Assembly (NCBI GenBank): GCA_016719295.1
Contig: JADKAF010000001.1
Span: 558,001-622,000 of the forward strand
DNA: 64,000 bases
Source of the DNA: Planctomycetota bacterium
GTDB lineage: Bacteria > Planctomycetota > UBA1135 > JADKAF01
Direction: 5' to 3'
Shown here one piece after another: positions 53,163 to 60,966 of this stretch. Each line of letters begins with the position of its first letter. Position 1 is the stretch's first letter. Under the pieces are notes generated by a model. The model saw only the letters and a list, made by a program, of their open reading frames with translations, was not told the DNA's origin and did no database searches. Position numbers and translations under genes: made by a program.

Positions 53163-54527
53163 ATGTCCGAAACACCGAGTTCGGAGAGCGTCTCAACGAG
53201 ACTTCGGCGGATAGCCGAGCTGGCGAGGGCGGCACCTCAGATGGTGTTCACGTCCTTGGCTCACTTCATCGACATCGACTTCCTGCGTGCGGCCTACGCG
53301 CGTACGCGCAAGGATGGTGCAACGGGAATCGACGGGCAGACGGCGGACGCCTACGGAGCGAACCTGGAGGAGAACCTCCAATCGCTCCTCGACCGCTTCA
53401 AGTCCGGCGCCTACCACGCACCGCCCGTGCGTCGCGTGTACATCCCGAAGGGAGATGGGCGCAAACAGCGCCCCATCGGCATTCCGACCTTCGAAGACAA
53501 AGTGCTTCAACGGGCGGTTGCGATGATCCTGGAGGCGGTCTACGAGCAGGACTTCCTGGAGTGCAGCTTCGGTTTTCGCCCGGGGCGCTCTGCGCACCAG
53601 GCGCTGGCCAAGCTGCGCGAAGGGCTGACGTCGATGCGCGGTGGGTGGGTCCTGGACATGGACATCCGGGCGTTTTTCGACACCCTGGATCATGGCCATC
53701 TGAGGGGCTTCCTCGACCAGCGGGTGCGTGACGGCGTGTTGCGTCGCGCGATCGACAAGTGGCTTGCGGCGGGCGTGCTGGAAGCGGGAAACGTCAACCG
53801 ACCCGAGGGAGGAACTCCCCAGGGCGGCGTGATCTCACCGCTGCTGGCGAACATCTACCTGCACGCGGTCCTCGACGAGTGGTTTCACAACCAGGTGCTG
53901 CCCTGCATGCGCGCGCCCGCGTTCCTCATACGCTACGCGGACGATGCGGTGCTGGTCTTCACGCTCGAGAAGGATGCGCAGCGGGTGATGGAGGTCCTGC
54001 CGAAACGCCTCGGGCGCTTTGGCCTGAGCCTGCATCCCGAGAAGACCCGGCTCGTGCGGTTTCTCCGTCCGCCGATTCTGCGACCTGCAAATCGGCGCGA
54101 GGGATCCAAGACCGCGGATCCGAATCGACAAGGGACCTTCGTCTTCCTGGGGTTCACCCATCACTGGGGCCGGACTCTGCGAGGCGGATGGGCGGTGCGA
54201 CAGAAGACGGCTGCAAGTCGCTTCGGTCGGACGATGAAGGCGGTCAATAAGTGGCTCCGGGATCACAGACACTGGCCGATCGAGGCGCAGCATCAAATGC
54301 TGGTGCGGAAGCTTCAAGGGCACTTCGCGTACTTCGGGATCTCCAGCAATGGCGCCCGAATCCGAGCCCTCCGTGAGCTCGTTCTGCAACTCTGGCGCAA
54401 GTGGCTCAACCGCCGCTCTCAACGCAAGTGCATGCCTTGGTATCGCTACTTGCGGCTACTCGAGCGGTACCCACTTCCCAGGGCGCGAATCGTCCACACC
54501 TACGTCCGTCCCGCAGCGAATCCATGA
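53163..54527 (+). CDS. ltrA: Group II intron reverse transcriptase/maturase
   Basis: 454 residues, ATG at 53163 with GGAGGGGA just upstream. The reverse transcriptase domain has KDGATGIDGQT (RT0-like), RPIGIPTFEDKVLQRA, FGFRPGRSAHQAL, PQGGVISPLLANIYL and the catalytic YADD at residues 258-261. The thumb/maturase X domain follows (FGISSNGARIRALRELVLQLWRKW-type GIIM region). There is no C-terminal HNH endonuclease, so mobility may rely on pre-cut or single-stranded DNA. The start upstream at 53004 would add a poorly coding segment of intron RNA domains. Intact, no frameshift. Confidence 0.93.
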   Translation: MSETPSSESVSTRLRRIAELARAAPQMVFTSLAHFIDIDFLRAAYARTRKDGATGIDGQTADAYGANLEENLQSLLDRFKSGAYHAPPVRRVYIPKGDGRKQRPIGIPTFEDKVLQRAVAMILEAVYEQDFLECSFGFRPGRSAHQALAKLREGLTSMRGGWVLDMDIRAFFDTLDHGHLRGFLDQRVRDGVLRRAIDKWLAAGVLEAGNVNRPEGGTPQGGVISPLLANIYLHAVLDEWFHNQVLPCMRAPAFLIRYADDAVLVFTLEKDAQRVMEVLPKRLGRFGLSLHPEKTRLVRFLRPPILRPANRREGSKTADPNRQGTFVFLGFTHHWGRTLRGGWAVRQKTAASRFGRTMKAVNKWLRDHRHWPIEAQHQMLVRKLQGHFAYFGISSNGARIRALRELVLQLWRKWLNRRSQRKCMPWYRYLRLLERYPLPRARIVHTYVRPAANP

Positions 54528-54533
54528 CCTGAA

Positions 54534-54607
54534 GAGCCGGATGCGGTAGTCCCGCACGTCCGGATCCGTGGGGGGCCGGGGAAGGAAACTTCCCTGGTCT
54601 ACCCGGC
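54534..54607 (+). ncRNA. Group II intron domains V and VI
   Basis: Domain V: GAGCCGGATGCGG, tagt bulge, CCGCACGTCCGGATC (54534-54566), with the catalytic AGC triad at the start. Domain VI: a stem GGCCGGGGAAG / CTTCCCTGGTC with a 4-nt loop and a bulged A at 54601 seven bases before the 3' splice site. Confidence 0.88.
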
Positions 54608-54653
54608 GGAGCCCCCGCCTTCGCGGGCTCCGAAACGGCTCCCGAAGTCCATC
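54608..54653. repeat. REP-like repeat, copy B, 3' half (right exon of the intron)
   Basis: Starts ggagccc, then 10-nt loop and GGGCTCCGAAAC (54625-54636), completing the 12-bp hairpin begun at 52563. Followed by a stretch that matches copy A inverted (gaagtccatcgac versus gaagtctatcgac). The repeat continues with decreasing identity to about 54817 (gcttgcttcgccggagggctgg). Confidence 0.85.
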
Positions 54654-55321
54654 GACCCAGCGGAGCCGAATCCCAAAGGCGACGCAAGCGACGTGACCGC
54701 CGCGCTCGCTCTCCAATCGCGTTGGGCTCCGAGCACGCTTCGACAACCCATGTCTCTCGACGTCCGTCACGCGCGGCGGGCGCGGCGCTTGCTTCGCCGG
54801 AGGGCTGGCGCAGCGGCATTCGCGGAACTCGGGTCCGATTGTTCGGGTTCGTACCGGGAGCGAGTGTCGCTCTCGCGTCGACGCGTTCAGCGTATGAGCG
54901 AGCGCGTGATCGCGATCGGCGTCAATCGGCATCCTGCGCCGTTGCGCAGCCCGCAGGAGTGGCAGCTTGGCAGCTCATGCTCTGGGGGCGCTCTGGCTTC
55001 GCCGCGAGAGCCAGGTTGATGAACTCGGGGTTCCACGCCTCCGCGGCGGCAGGGTCGAGCACGTCTGCGCGAGGTTCGCCCGCGGTCGGCCCGCGTGTTC
55101 GAGGTAGGGCCGTTCGTCGGTGACCCCGAGGAGCGGAAGCTGAGATCGCTCCCGCCTCGAGCGCGGACTCGCAACGATGCCTCACTTTGAGCGACGAGCC
55201 AAGCTGTGCGCGCAGGCGCCGCAGCCGATGGAGACGCCGCGTTCGTTCCACGGCGAAGACGCGCGTCCCGCGACGCTAGCCCCGCTCGCGAGCTCTGAAT
55301 CCTGGCGCAAGAGCGGCGGCG
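54654..55321. other. Repeat-rich gene-free region with a third, degenerate REP copy
   Basis: 668 nt without a credible gene. Contains the outer part of REP copy B (to about 54817), then a degenerate copy C: a shorter hairpin CTGGCT/AGCCAG at 54993-55014 followed by ggttccacgcctccgcggcggcaggg (55029-55054), matching the same stretch of copy A (51562-51587), in the same orientation as A. Three-frame open reading shadows occur but none looks like a gene. Confidence 0.6.
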
Positions 55322-55717
55322 CTACCTCTGCTTCGCTAGCCGATCCGAGCGGATGTCATCGTCTTCGGACTTCTCGTCGGGGCCCTTCGAGACGATCACG
55401 AAGCCAACCTTCGTATCTGGGTCCAGCTTGTAGATGTAGGGGCGCCTCCAAGGGTCGAGCACCCTGCCGTCCTCTTGGGCGTTCTTGATCAGATTCGCTC
55501 TTGTGAGAGCGGAGAAATCGCTCGGCAGAGCAGCGCGCGTCTCGCGATAGAGCTCGACCTGCTCGCTCATCGAGCGGATCTCGTTTTCGGCGATGCGCTC
55601 CTTGGAATCGCCACGCTCACCGAACACGTTCAGTTCGCGGCACTCGGAAGTGCAAAGAAGCGCCGCGATCACGGCCAAAGCCGTGACCCCATACTTCATC
55701 CACGGGACTTCTTTCAT
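55322..55717 (-). CDS. Small GspG-like (pseudopilin C-terminal fold) membrane-anchored protein
   Basis: 131 residues (ATG at 55717; a second Met at 55699 is possible). N-terminal hydrophobic anchor (YGVTALAVIAALLC, a Cys near 22 could be lipidated but the lipobox is poor). The rest follows the GspG plan: RSMSEQVELYRETRAALPSD, then VLDPWRRPYIYKLD and GFVIVSKGPDEKSEDDDIRSD. The prepilin peptidase site (G-FTLIE) is absent, so it is not a normal major pseudopilin. Next to a paralogue at 55829; both are monocistronic-looking and lie at the edge of the accessory island. Confidence 0.68.
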   Translation of the reverse strand: MKEVPWMKYGVTALAVIAALLCTSECRELNVFGERGDSKERIAENEIRSMSEQVELYRETRAALPSDFSALTRANLIKNAQEDGRVLDPWRRPYIYKLDPDTKVGFVIVSKGPDEKSEDDDIRSDRLAKQR

Positions 55718-55828
55718 CGCAGGACCCTCAGGGGAGAACGAAGCCGGTCAGCGTCGCTGAATCTGTGCCTTGGCCATCAGCTCCGATCGTGAAACGTCGT
55801 GCTCTCTTGTCGGGCCTTCGTCTTTCGG

Positions 55829-56230
55829 TCACCGGGAGTCCAGACGATTGGAGCGGATGTCATCGAGTGGGTCATCCGGGTCCGGACCGAGCGAGCGCAG
55901 GACGTAGCCTTCGTTGCGAGTGCCATCGATCCGGTACTCGTACGGGCGTCCCCACGGATCGAGCCAGAGCCCATCCTCTGGCGTGCCAGGAGCCGGGAGC
56001 GCGGCGTTGAGTTCGAGGAGCGAGCGAGGAAGCGCGAAGCGCAAGTCGCGGAAGCTCTCGATATGGCTGCGGATGTTGCGAAGGTCCTGAACGGCTTGCT
56101 CCGGGGAAGGAGCGGGCTCGGGATCGCGGTGGTGATTCGGTGAGCGGTTCCAGAGCACCATCGCAGCCATCGTGAGCAAGAGAGCCAAGAGCCACATCTT
56201 CGCGTGGAGCCTTCGGAACCTGCTTGCCAT
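55829..56230 (-). CDS. Small GspG-like membrane-anchored protein, second copy
   Basis: 133 residues, ATG at 56230. One membrane helix (MWLLALLLTMAAMVLW), a proline-rich linker, a helix (QAVQDLRNIRSHIESFRDL) and the GspG-type end LWLDPWGRPYEYRIDGTRNEGY and SLGPDPDDPLDDIRSNRLD. It is a diverged paralogue of the 55322-55717 protein, sharing LDPW.RPY.Y and DDIRS.RL. No prepilin cleavage motif. 22 nt downstream of the propeller gene on the same strand. Confidence 0.68.
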   Translation of the reverse strand: MASRFRRLHAKMWLLALLLTMAAMVLWNRSPNHHRDPEPAPSPEQAVQDLRNIRSHIESFRDLRFALPRSLLELNAALPAPGTPEDGLWLDPWGRPYEYRIDGTRNEGYVLRSLGPDPDDPLDDIRSNRLDSR

Positions 56231-56252
56231 CGATGCTGCTCGTGGCCTCCGC

Positions 56253-57749
56253 CTAGCGCCTCCGATTCAACGTGTAGTAAGCGCTGGTCGTCCGCAGCGG
56301 CACCCCGCTCGCGCTCACGAGCTCGGCGAGGTGCAGCTCGTAGACCTGCGGCGCTTGCACGATCCCGCAGCGGAGATGCACGCGCAGCCCATCGTCGCTC
56401 ACCGTCGCCGCGTCCACTGCCACCGGCTCCTCCTCCATGCGGTCCGAGCCGTACGGCCGATGGTAGAGGTAGTGGTAGCGCTGCAGCGCGTAGCGCGCCG
56501 TCTCCGCCGCGCGCGCGCGATCGACCGGCTGGGTGAAGTGGAGCACGAAGCCATCTTCGACGAGCTGCATGCGGAGCACATCGAAGGGCAGAACGCCGGT
56601 GAAGACGACGCGTTGCAGTCCTTCGCCTTCGCCCCAGCCGCGCGCGGTCTGGCCCACGTAGAGCGTCTTGCCGTCCGGCGACCACGCCATGCGGTTGTTG
56701 CCCTTTCGGAGCCCGTTGCCGTCGAGGAAGGGGAACGCCGCGCCCTGCATCTCGCCGCCGACCTCCTCCAGCGCGATGCGCAGGAGGCGATCGTAGGTGA
56801 TGCAGCCCGAGAAGAGCTGACCCGCGTAGGGGCCGAAGGCGCCGCTCGTCGTGTCGCAGAGCGGCTGGGTGGGGGAGTTCGCGAGCTTCCCCTGCGGGAA
56901 CAAGATCGCTTCGCGCTTCCGCAGGCGATCGAGCTCTTCCACCGGTACGCTCAGCGGATCGCGCGTGAAGCTCTTGTCCCAGACCAGCGAGCTCACGTGT
57001 CCGTGGAAACCGCCCTCGCGCACGTGGTGCAGCTTCGAGGTGCCGAGCCAGTCGCCCTGGTTGTCGACGCAGTAGAGGCGCCCTTCGAGATCGAAGCAGA
57101 AGCCGTTCGGCTCGCGGAGGCCGCTCGCGAAGGGCACTTGCTTCCCTTCGGGCGTGATCTTCAGGCACCAGCCGCGCCAGGGAACCGCTGAGTACATGCG
57201 GCCCTTGCGACCTGCCGCGCTCACCTCGCCGCGCGGCTCGTCGAAGATGCCCTTCGCGTCGGAGGCGCAGCCGAGGCCGAAGTAGAGGTTCCCCTGCGCG
57301 TCGCGCACCGGACCGAAGGTGTACTCGTGGTAGTTCCCCGAGACGCCGAAGTCCTCGCTCACGACTTCGTAGAGATCCGCCGTGCCATCCCCGTCTTCAT
57401 CGCGTACGCGCGTGATCGCGGGGCGCTCGGCGACCAGGAGCTCCTGCGCATCGCGGCCGGGCAAGAGGCCGAGCGGCTCGTGCAAGCCGTGCGCGAAGCG
57501 CTTCCAGCGCGGCGTCTCACGCGGATCCACCGGCATCGGTGCACGCCAGATCTCGCCCCGGCGGAAGCAGATCGCGAGATCGCCCGCGGCGGTGAAGCAG
57601 ATGCCGCCGGTCTCGGGGATCAGACCCGCGGGCGTCGCGATGGTCTCGACGCGGTAGGAGGGGTCGAGTATCGGCGTCGGCGTCTGCGCGAGCAGCGCAC
57701 CGGAGAACGCGAGGAGCCCGACGATGCCGAGCGAGCGAGTGGCGATCAT
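56253..57749 (-). CDS. Secreted beta-propeller protein, sorbosone-dehydrogenase-like
   Basis: 498 residues, ATG at 57749. Signal peptide (LGIVGLLAFSGALLAQT). The body has repeated propeller-like blades: GDLAICFRRGEIWRAP, the GLREPNGFCFDLEGRLYCVDN motif and TFGPVRDAQGNLYFGLG, the hallmark of PVC-superfamily sorbosone/glucose-dehydrogenase-like proteins. It probably oxidises or binds a sugar or other reduced substrate in the periplasm; the active site cannot be checked by eye. One nucleotide after the stop of the pentahaem cytochrome, so the two are cotranscribed and the cytochrome may take its electrons. Confidence 0.8.
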   Translation of the reverse strand: MIATRSLGIVGLLAFSGALLAQTPTPILDPSYRVETIATPAGLIPETGGICFTAAGDLAICFRRGEIWRAPMPVDPRETPRWKRFAHGLHEPLGLLPGRDAQELLVAERPAITRVRDEDGDGTADLYEVVSEDFGVSGNYHEYTFGPVRDAQGNLYFGLGCASDAKGIFDEPRGEVSAAGRKGRMYSAVPWRGWCLKITPEGKQVPFASGLREPNGFCFDLEGRLYCVDNQGDWLGTSKLHHVREGGFHGHVSSLVWDKSFTRDPLSVPVEELDRLRKREAILFPQGKLANSPTQPLCDTTSGAFGPYAGQLFSGCITYDRLLRIALEEVGGEMQGAAFPFLDGNGLRKGNNRMAWSPDGKTLYVGQTARGWGEGEGLQRVVFTGVLPFDVLRMQLVEDGFVLHFTQPVDRARAAETARYALQRYHYLYHRPYGSDRMEEEPVAVDAATVSDDGLRVHLRCGIVQAPQVYELHLAELVSASGVPLRTTSAYYTLNRRR

Positions 57750-57750
57750 C

Positions 57751-60700
57751 TCAACGCACCTCCGTCGGACGGAGCTCGAGGGTGAGGAAGCGCTGCTGCG
57801 CGTCCCGTGGGGTGAACGCGCCGTCGCGCTCGACGCCGTCCGGCGAGCGCAGCTCGACTCCGGGCAGCGCGGGCTTCTTCCAGGTCACGGCCGCGCTCCG
57901 ATCCAGTACGTTCCATTCGAAGCGTACGCGCAGTGCCGCGCCGTCCTCGCTCGGCGTCCAGCGCTCGCGCACTTCGAGGGCGCCTTGGCTCCAGAGGAAG
58001 GTCGGGATCCCTTGCTCCAAGCGATAGCCGCGGAAGCGCCGCTGCTCCGTGCTGCTCGCGAGCCCGAGGCCATGATCGAGCGGCGGACGCGCGAAGACCT
58101 CGCCGAGGATCACCGGGAAGGTCTCGCCCTTGAACTGCCACTGCGGGCGCATGTCGAGGAAGTCGCCGATCCACGCGTAGCGCAGCGCGCTGTGCGCGGG
58201 ATCCCACGCGAAGGAGAAGAGGCCAGGCAGCGCCACCGCGAAGCTCGACGGCGTGCACTCGGGCAGGAAGCAGCGGTAGTGCAGCGGCCGCACGGTGGGA
58301 CTGCGCTCGCCACCCGAGCTCAGGTCGGCGGCGAGCCCGGGTGGTGGCGGGAGGTTCTCGCGCAGCGCGAGGGCGCCCCAGAGCTCGCGGATGATCTGTG
58401 CGGAGCTCTCCTCGCTCCGCCCGAGCAGGAACGCGGGCATCGAGGTGCCGGGGCGCAGGCGCCCGGGCTCGCGCAGCCAGTGCGCGAACCACTCCGGTCG
58501 GATGCGCGCGTGCATGCCGGTGAGATCCGGGCCGCGCTCACCGGTGGCGACGTGCTGTTTGTAGTCGTGGCAGCTCGTGCAGGCGAAGTTCGCCTCTCCC
58601 GTTCCGAGGCGCTGCACGCCGCGCGCGCTCTCGGCGAGCGAGGCCTTCGCCGGCTCGGCTCCCTCTCCGGGCGCCAAGCCGCGCTCGGCCGCGAGGCCGC
58701 GCGCGATCACCGCGCCGAGCTCGGTGCCGAAGTGCGGCATGCGCACGCCGAGGTAAGAGCGCGCGCGCTTGCGTTCCTCGAAGATCGCTCGCACCGCGCT
58801 CTCGCGCAGCTTCTCGCCCGCGAGCTCGAGCGGCGGCGGCACGTCGTCGAGCCCGGGCGCGGGCTTGGCACCGAGCGGCGTGTGGCAGCTCTCGCAGCCG
58901 TAGCGCTCGATGGCGCTTCGCGCGGTGAAGATGGGCGCGGGCGAGGGCTGTGCCGTCCACGCGCGCGCGGCGAGGAACGCGCGCAGCGCCTCGCGCGTCG
59001 GCTCGCTCAGCGAATAGCGCGCGGCGGGAGCGCTCGCATCGGCTTCGAGACAGCCGCCCCTCGACGGCAAGGCGGCCAGCGTCGGAGCGCGCAGGCGGTT
59101 CTCCAGAGGCTTGGTGAGTTCAGCGTCGTGGAGCTCGACATCGCAGCGGAAGCGCCAGTTCCCGCTGCGATCGCCGAGCTTCCAGCGTAGGCGATGCGCC
59201 CCGGGCTCGAGCAGCTTCTCGACACGCACCGGCGCGTTCATCGAGTTCTTGAGCGCGCGGCTCTGCTCCTCGCCGTCGATCGCGAGGACGAAGAAGTCGT
59301 CGCAGCGGAGCTCGAGCACGAGCAGCGAGCGCTGCGCGAGGTGCAGCTCGCGCTCGAGAAAGAGCGCCGCGTGGTCGCGCTCGGGCGCCAGGGTGTGCAC
59401 GGCGCCGTCGACGAGCTCCGCGGCTTCGCGCCAGCGCACCTCGCCGTCGAAGCCGTCGGCGTAGCGCTCGGCCGCGAACGCGTCGCGCTCCGGCGCGAGC
59501 GGCTTCGCGAACTCCTGGTCGACGAGGGCGAAGGGACCGAGCGCGCGCCACGCTCCGAGCTTCGCACCGGAGATCGCGGCACTGCCGCGCGCCTGCGCGC
59601 GCTCGCGCGGCGTCGGCGCGCATTCGTGGCAGGCGAGGCAGCCGCGCTCCTCGAGCAAGCGCTCGCCGCGCGCCGCGTCGGGCGCCGCTTGGCGCGGTTC
59701 CGCAAGGAAGCCCTGCGCGTTCAGCTCCGTGTCGCGCGTGAGATAGGTGGCGATCGCTTTCGCGGTGGCCGCTTCGCTCCCGTTCTCGCGCCCGGCCTCG
59801 CCGAAGCACGCCGGCATGCGCCCGCTCGGATCGACGGCGAGCGGATCGAGGAGGAACGCCGTCAGCGCATCGACGCTGGTCTTCGAGCCGAGCTCGCGGA
59901 GCGCGTGCTTCTCCGCGGTATGGCACGTCGCGCAGCCGACCCGCTGAAAGGCCTCTGCTCCTTCGCGCAGGATCGCGGGTTCCGCCAAGCCACGGGCCGC
60001 GCGCATCGGCTCGGTCGGTCCGCCGAGGTGCCCGAGATACGCCGCGAGGTCCGCGCGCTCCGCGTCGTCGAGCGCGAGCGCAGGCATGCTCGCATCGGGC
60101 CGGAACGCGTGGGGCTCCGCGATCCAGCGCTCGATCCAGCCATCGCTCGCGCGCGCGCCGACGCGCGTGAGCCGCGGTCCTCTCCGCGTCTCCAAGCTCG
60201 CGTCGTCGCTCGCGTGGCAGCTCCCGCAGCCGAACTCCTCGAAGGCCGCGCGTCCGCGCGCGACGAGCAGCTCCGCCCGGCTCTCCTCGTCGCGCTCGAA
60301 GTGCGCGAGCGCGGCGGAAGGCACGGCTTCCCACGCGAATCCGGGCCCCGACCATTCGAGCCGCATCTCAGTGGCACCCGGTGCGCTGCGCGAGACGCGG
60401 AGCTCGAGCTCCACCCAGCCGGACGGCAGCATCAAGCCCTGCTCGCTCGCGAGCTCTCCGCCGAGCCGGAGGCTCGCGTCGGAGCCGGTGCGAAAGCGGT
60501 GCAGCCCGCCCTGCGCGACGCGCAGCGCTCCGCGATAGCGCACCTCGAAGGCAGGCGCGAGGAGGGGATGCAGCGCTTCGCCCTCTGCGAGACGGAACGA
60601 GAGGCTCGGCGCGATCCACGCCACGTGCCGCTGTGCATCGCGCGCGCTCGCGACCAGCCCGCGCTGCGGAGCGACGCTTGGTTGGAGAGGCGCGACTTGC

Positions 60701-60888
60701 ACCGCCGCGGCGGCGATCACGCGCTCCGTTGACGCCCCTCCCGGCGCGATCCCGTTGCTGGGAGCGCTCGCGGCCTCGCGCGGCCAGTAGGGCGTCCAGG
60801 CCAGGAAGGCCCCTCCGACCACTGCGCCGAGCAGCACGGCCAACGCGAGGAACGGCGAAGGACGGTCGGAGGCGACGTTCGAAGGCAC
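57751..60888 (-). CDS. Pentahaem PVC-type c-type cytochrome with PA14 and DUF6797-like domains
   Basis: 1045 residues, ATG at 60888. Membrane anchor (FLALAVLLGAVVGGAFLAW, residues 13-31), PA14-like beta domain (about 85-200, GLHRFRTGSDASLRLGG), then five CxxCH haem sites with first Cys at 221, 319, 417, 665 and 770. Between haems 3 and 4 is a second PA14-like beta region. The C-terminal 200 residues match DUF6797 (FLDMRPQWQFKGETFP, GYRLEQGIPTFLW). Such cytochromes are common in Planctomycetes and Verrucomicrobia, acting in oxidation of sugars or polymers. It sits just upstream of its sorbosone-dehydrogenase-like partner. Confidence 0.88.
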   Translation of the reverse strand: MPSNVASDRPSPFLALAVLLGAVVGGAFLAWTPYWPREAASAPSNGIAPGGASTERVIAAAAVQVAPLQPSVAPQRGLVASARDAQRHVAWIAPSLSFRLAEGEALHPLLAPAFEVRYRGALRVAQGGLHRFRTGSDASLRLGGELASEQGLMLPSGWVELELRVSRSAPGATEMRLEWSGPGFAWEAVPSAALAHFERDEESRAELLVARGRAAFEEFGCGSCHASDDASLETRRGPRLTRVGARASDGWIERWIAEPHAFRPDASMPALALDDAERADLAAYLGHLGGPTEPMRAARGLAEPAILREGAEAFQRVGCATCHTAEKHALRELGSKTSVDALTAFLLDPLAVDPSGRMPACFGEAGRENGSEAATAKAIATYLTRDTELNAQGFLAEPRQAAPDAARGERLLEERGCLACHECAPTPRERAQARGSAAISGAKLGAWRALGPFALVDQEFAKPLAPERDAFAAERYADGFDGEVRWREAAELVDGAVHTLAPERDHAALFLERELHLAQRSLLVLELRCDDFFVLAIDGEEQSRALKNSMNAPVRVEKLLEPGAHRLRWKLGDRSGNWRFRCDVELHDAELTKPLENRLRAPTLAALPSRGGCLEADASAPAARYSLSEPTREALRAFLAARAWTAQPSPAPIFTARSAIERYGCESCHTPLGAKPAPGLDDVPPPLELAGEKLRESAVRAIFEERKRARSYLGVRMPHFGTELGAVIARGLAAERGLAPGEGAEPAKASLAESARGVQRLGTGEANFACTSCHDYKQHVATGERGPDLTGMHARIRPEWFAHWLREPGRLRPGTSMPAFLLGRSEESSAQIIRELWGALALRENLPPPPGLAADLSSGGERSPTVRPLHYRCFLPECTPSSFAVALPGLFSFAWDPAHSALRYAWIGDFLDMRPQWQFKGETFPVILGEVFARPPLDHGLGLASSTEQRRFRGYRLEQGIPTFLWSQGALEVRERWTPSEDGAALRVRFEWNVLDRSAAVTWKKPALPGVELRSPDGVERDGAFTPRDAQQRFLTLELRPTEVR

Positions 60889-60966
60889 GGGCGCTTACCT
60901 CGAGGGGATTCGAGCCTCCTTCTAGCGTGCGATCCGAGCCGGCGCACCTCTGCTCTGCGGAGCGAT

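Larger units (their letters stand above)
52568..54607 (+). mobile_element. Group II intron (2,040 nt) inserted in a REP hairpin
   Basis: Starts with GTGCGCCAGG, the group II 5' consensus (GUGYG), and ends with CTACCCGGC. The ends follow from comparison with intact copy A: the exon reads gtttc then ggagccc without interruption. EBS1 GAAACT at 52787-52792 is perfectly complementary to IBS1 AGTTTC at 52562-52567. Domains I-III lie before the maturase gene (52568-53162), the maturase gene lies in domain IV, domain V is at 54534-54566 and domain VI at 54567-54607. The bulged A at 54601 is seven bases from the 3' end, the normal branch-point distance. Inserted on the plus strand, opposite to the RAYT gene. 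Confidence 0.92.

Noticed and set aside
53163..54527. Retron or diversity-generating reverse transcriptase
   Set aside because: The protein has the GIIM maturase-type C-terminal region, and group II intron domains V and VI, EBS1/IBS1 and a clean insertion site surround it; no msr/msd or template repeat structure is present.
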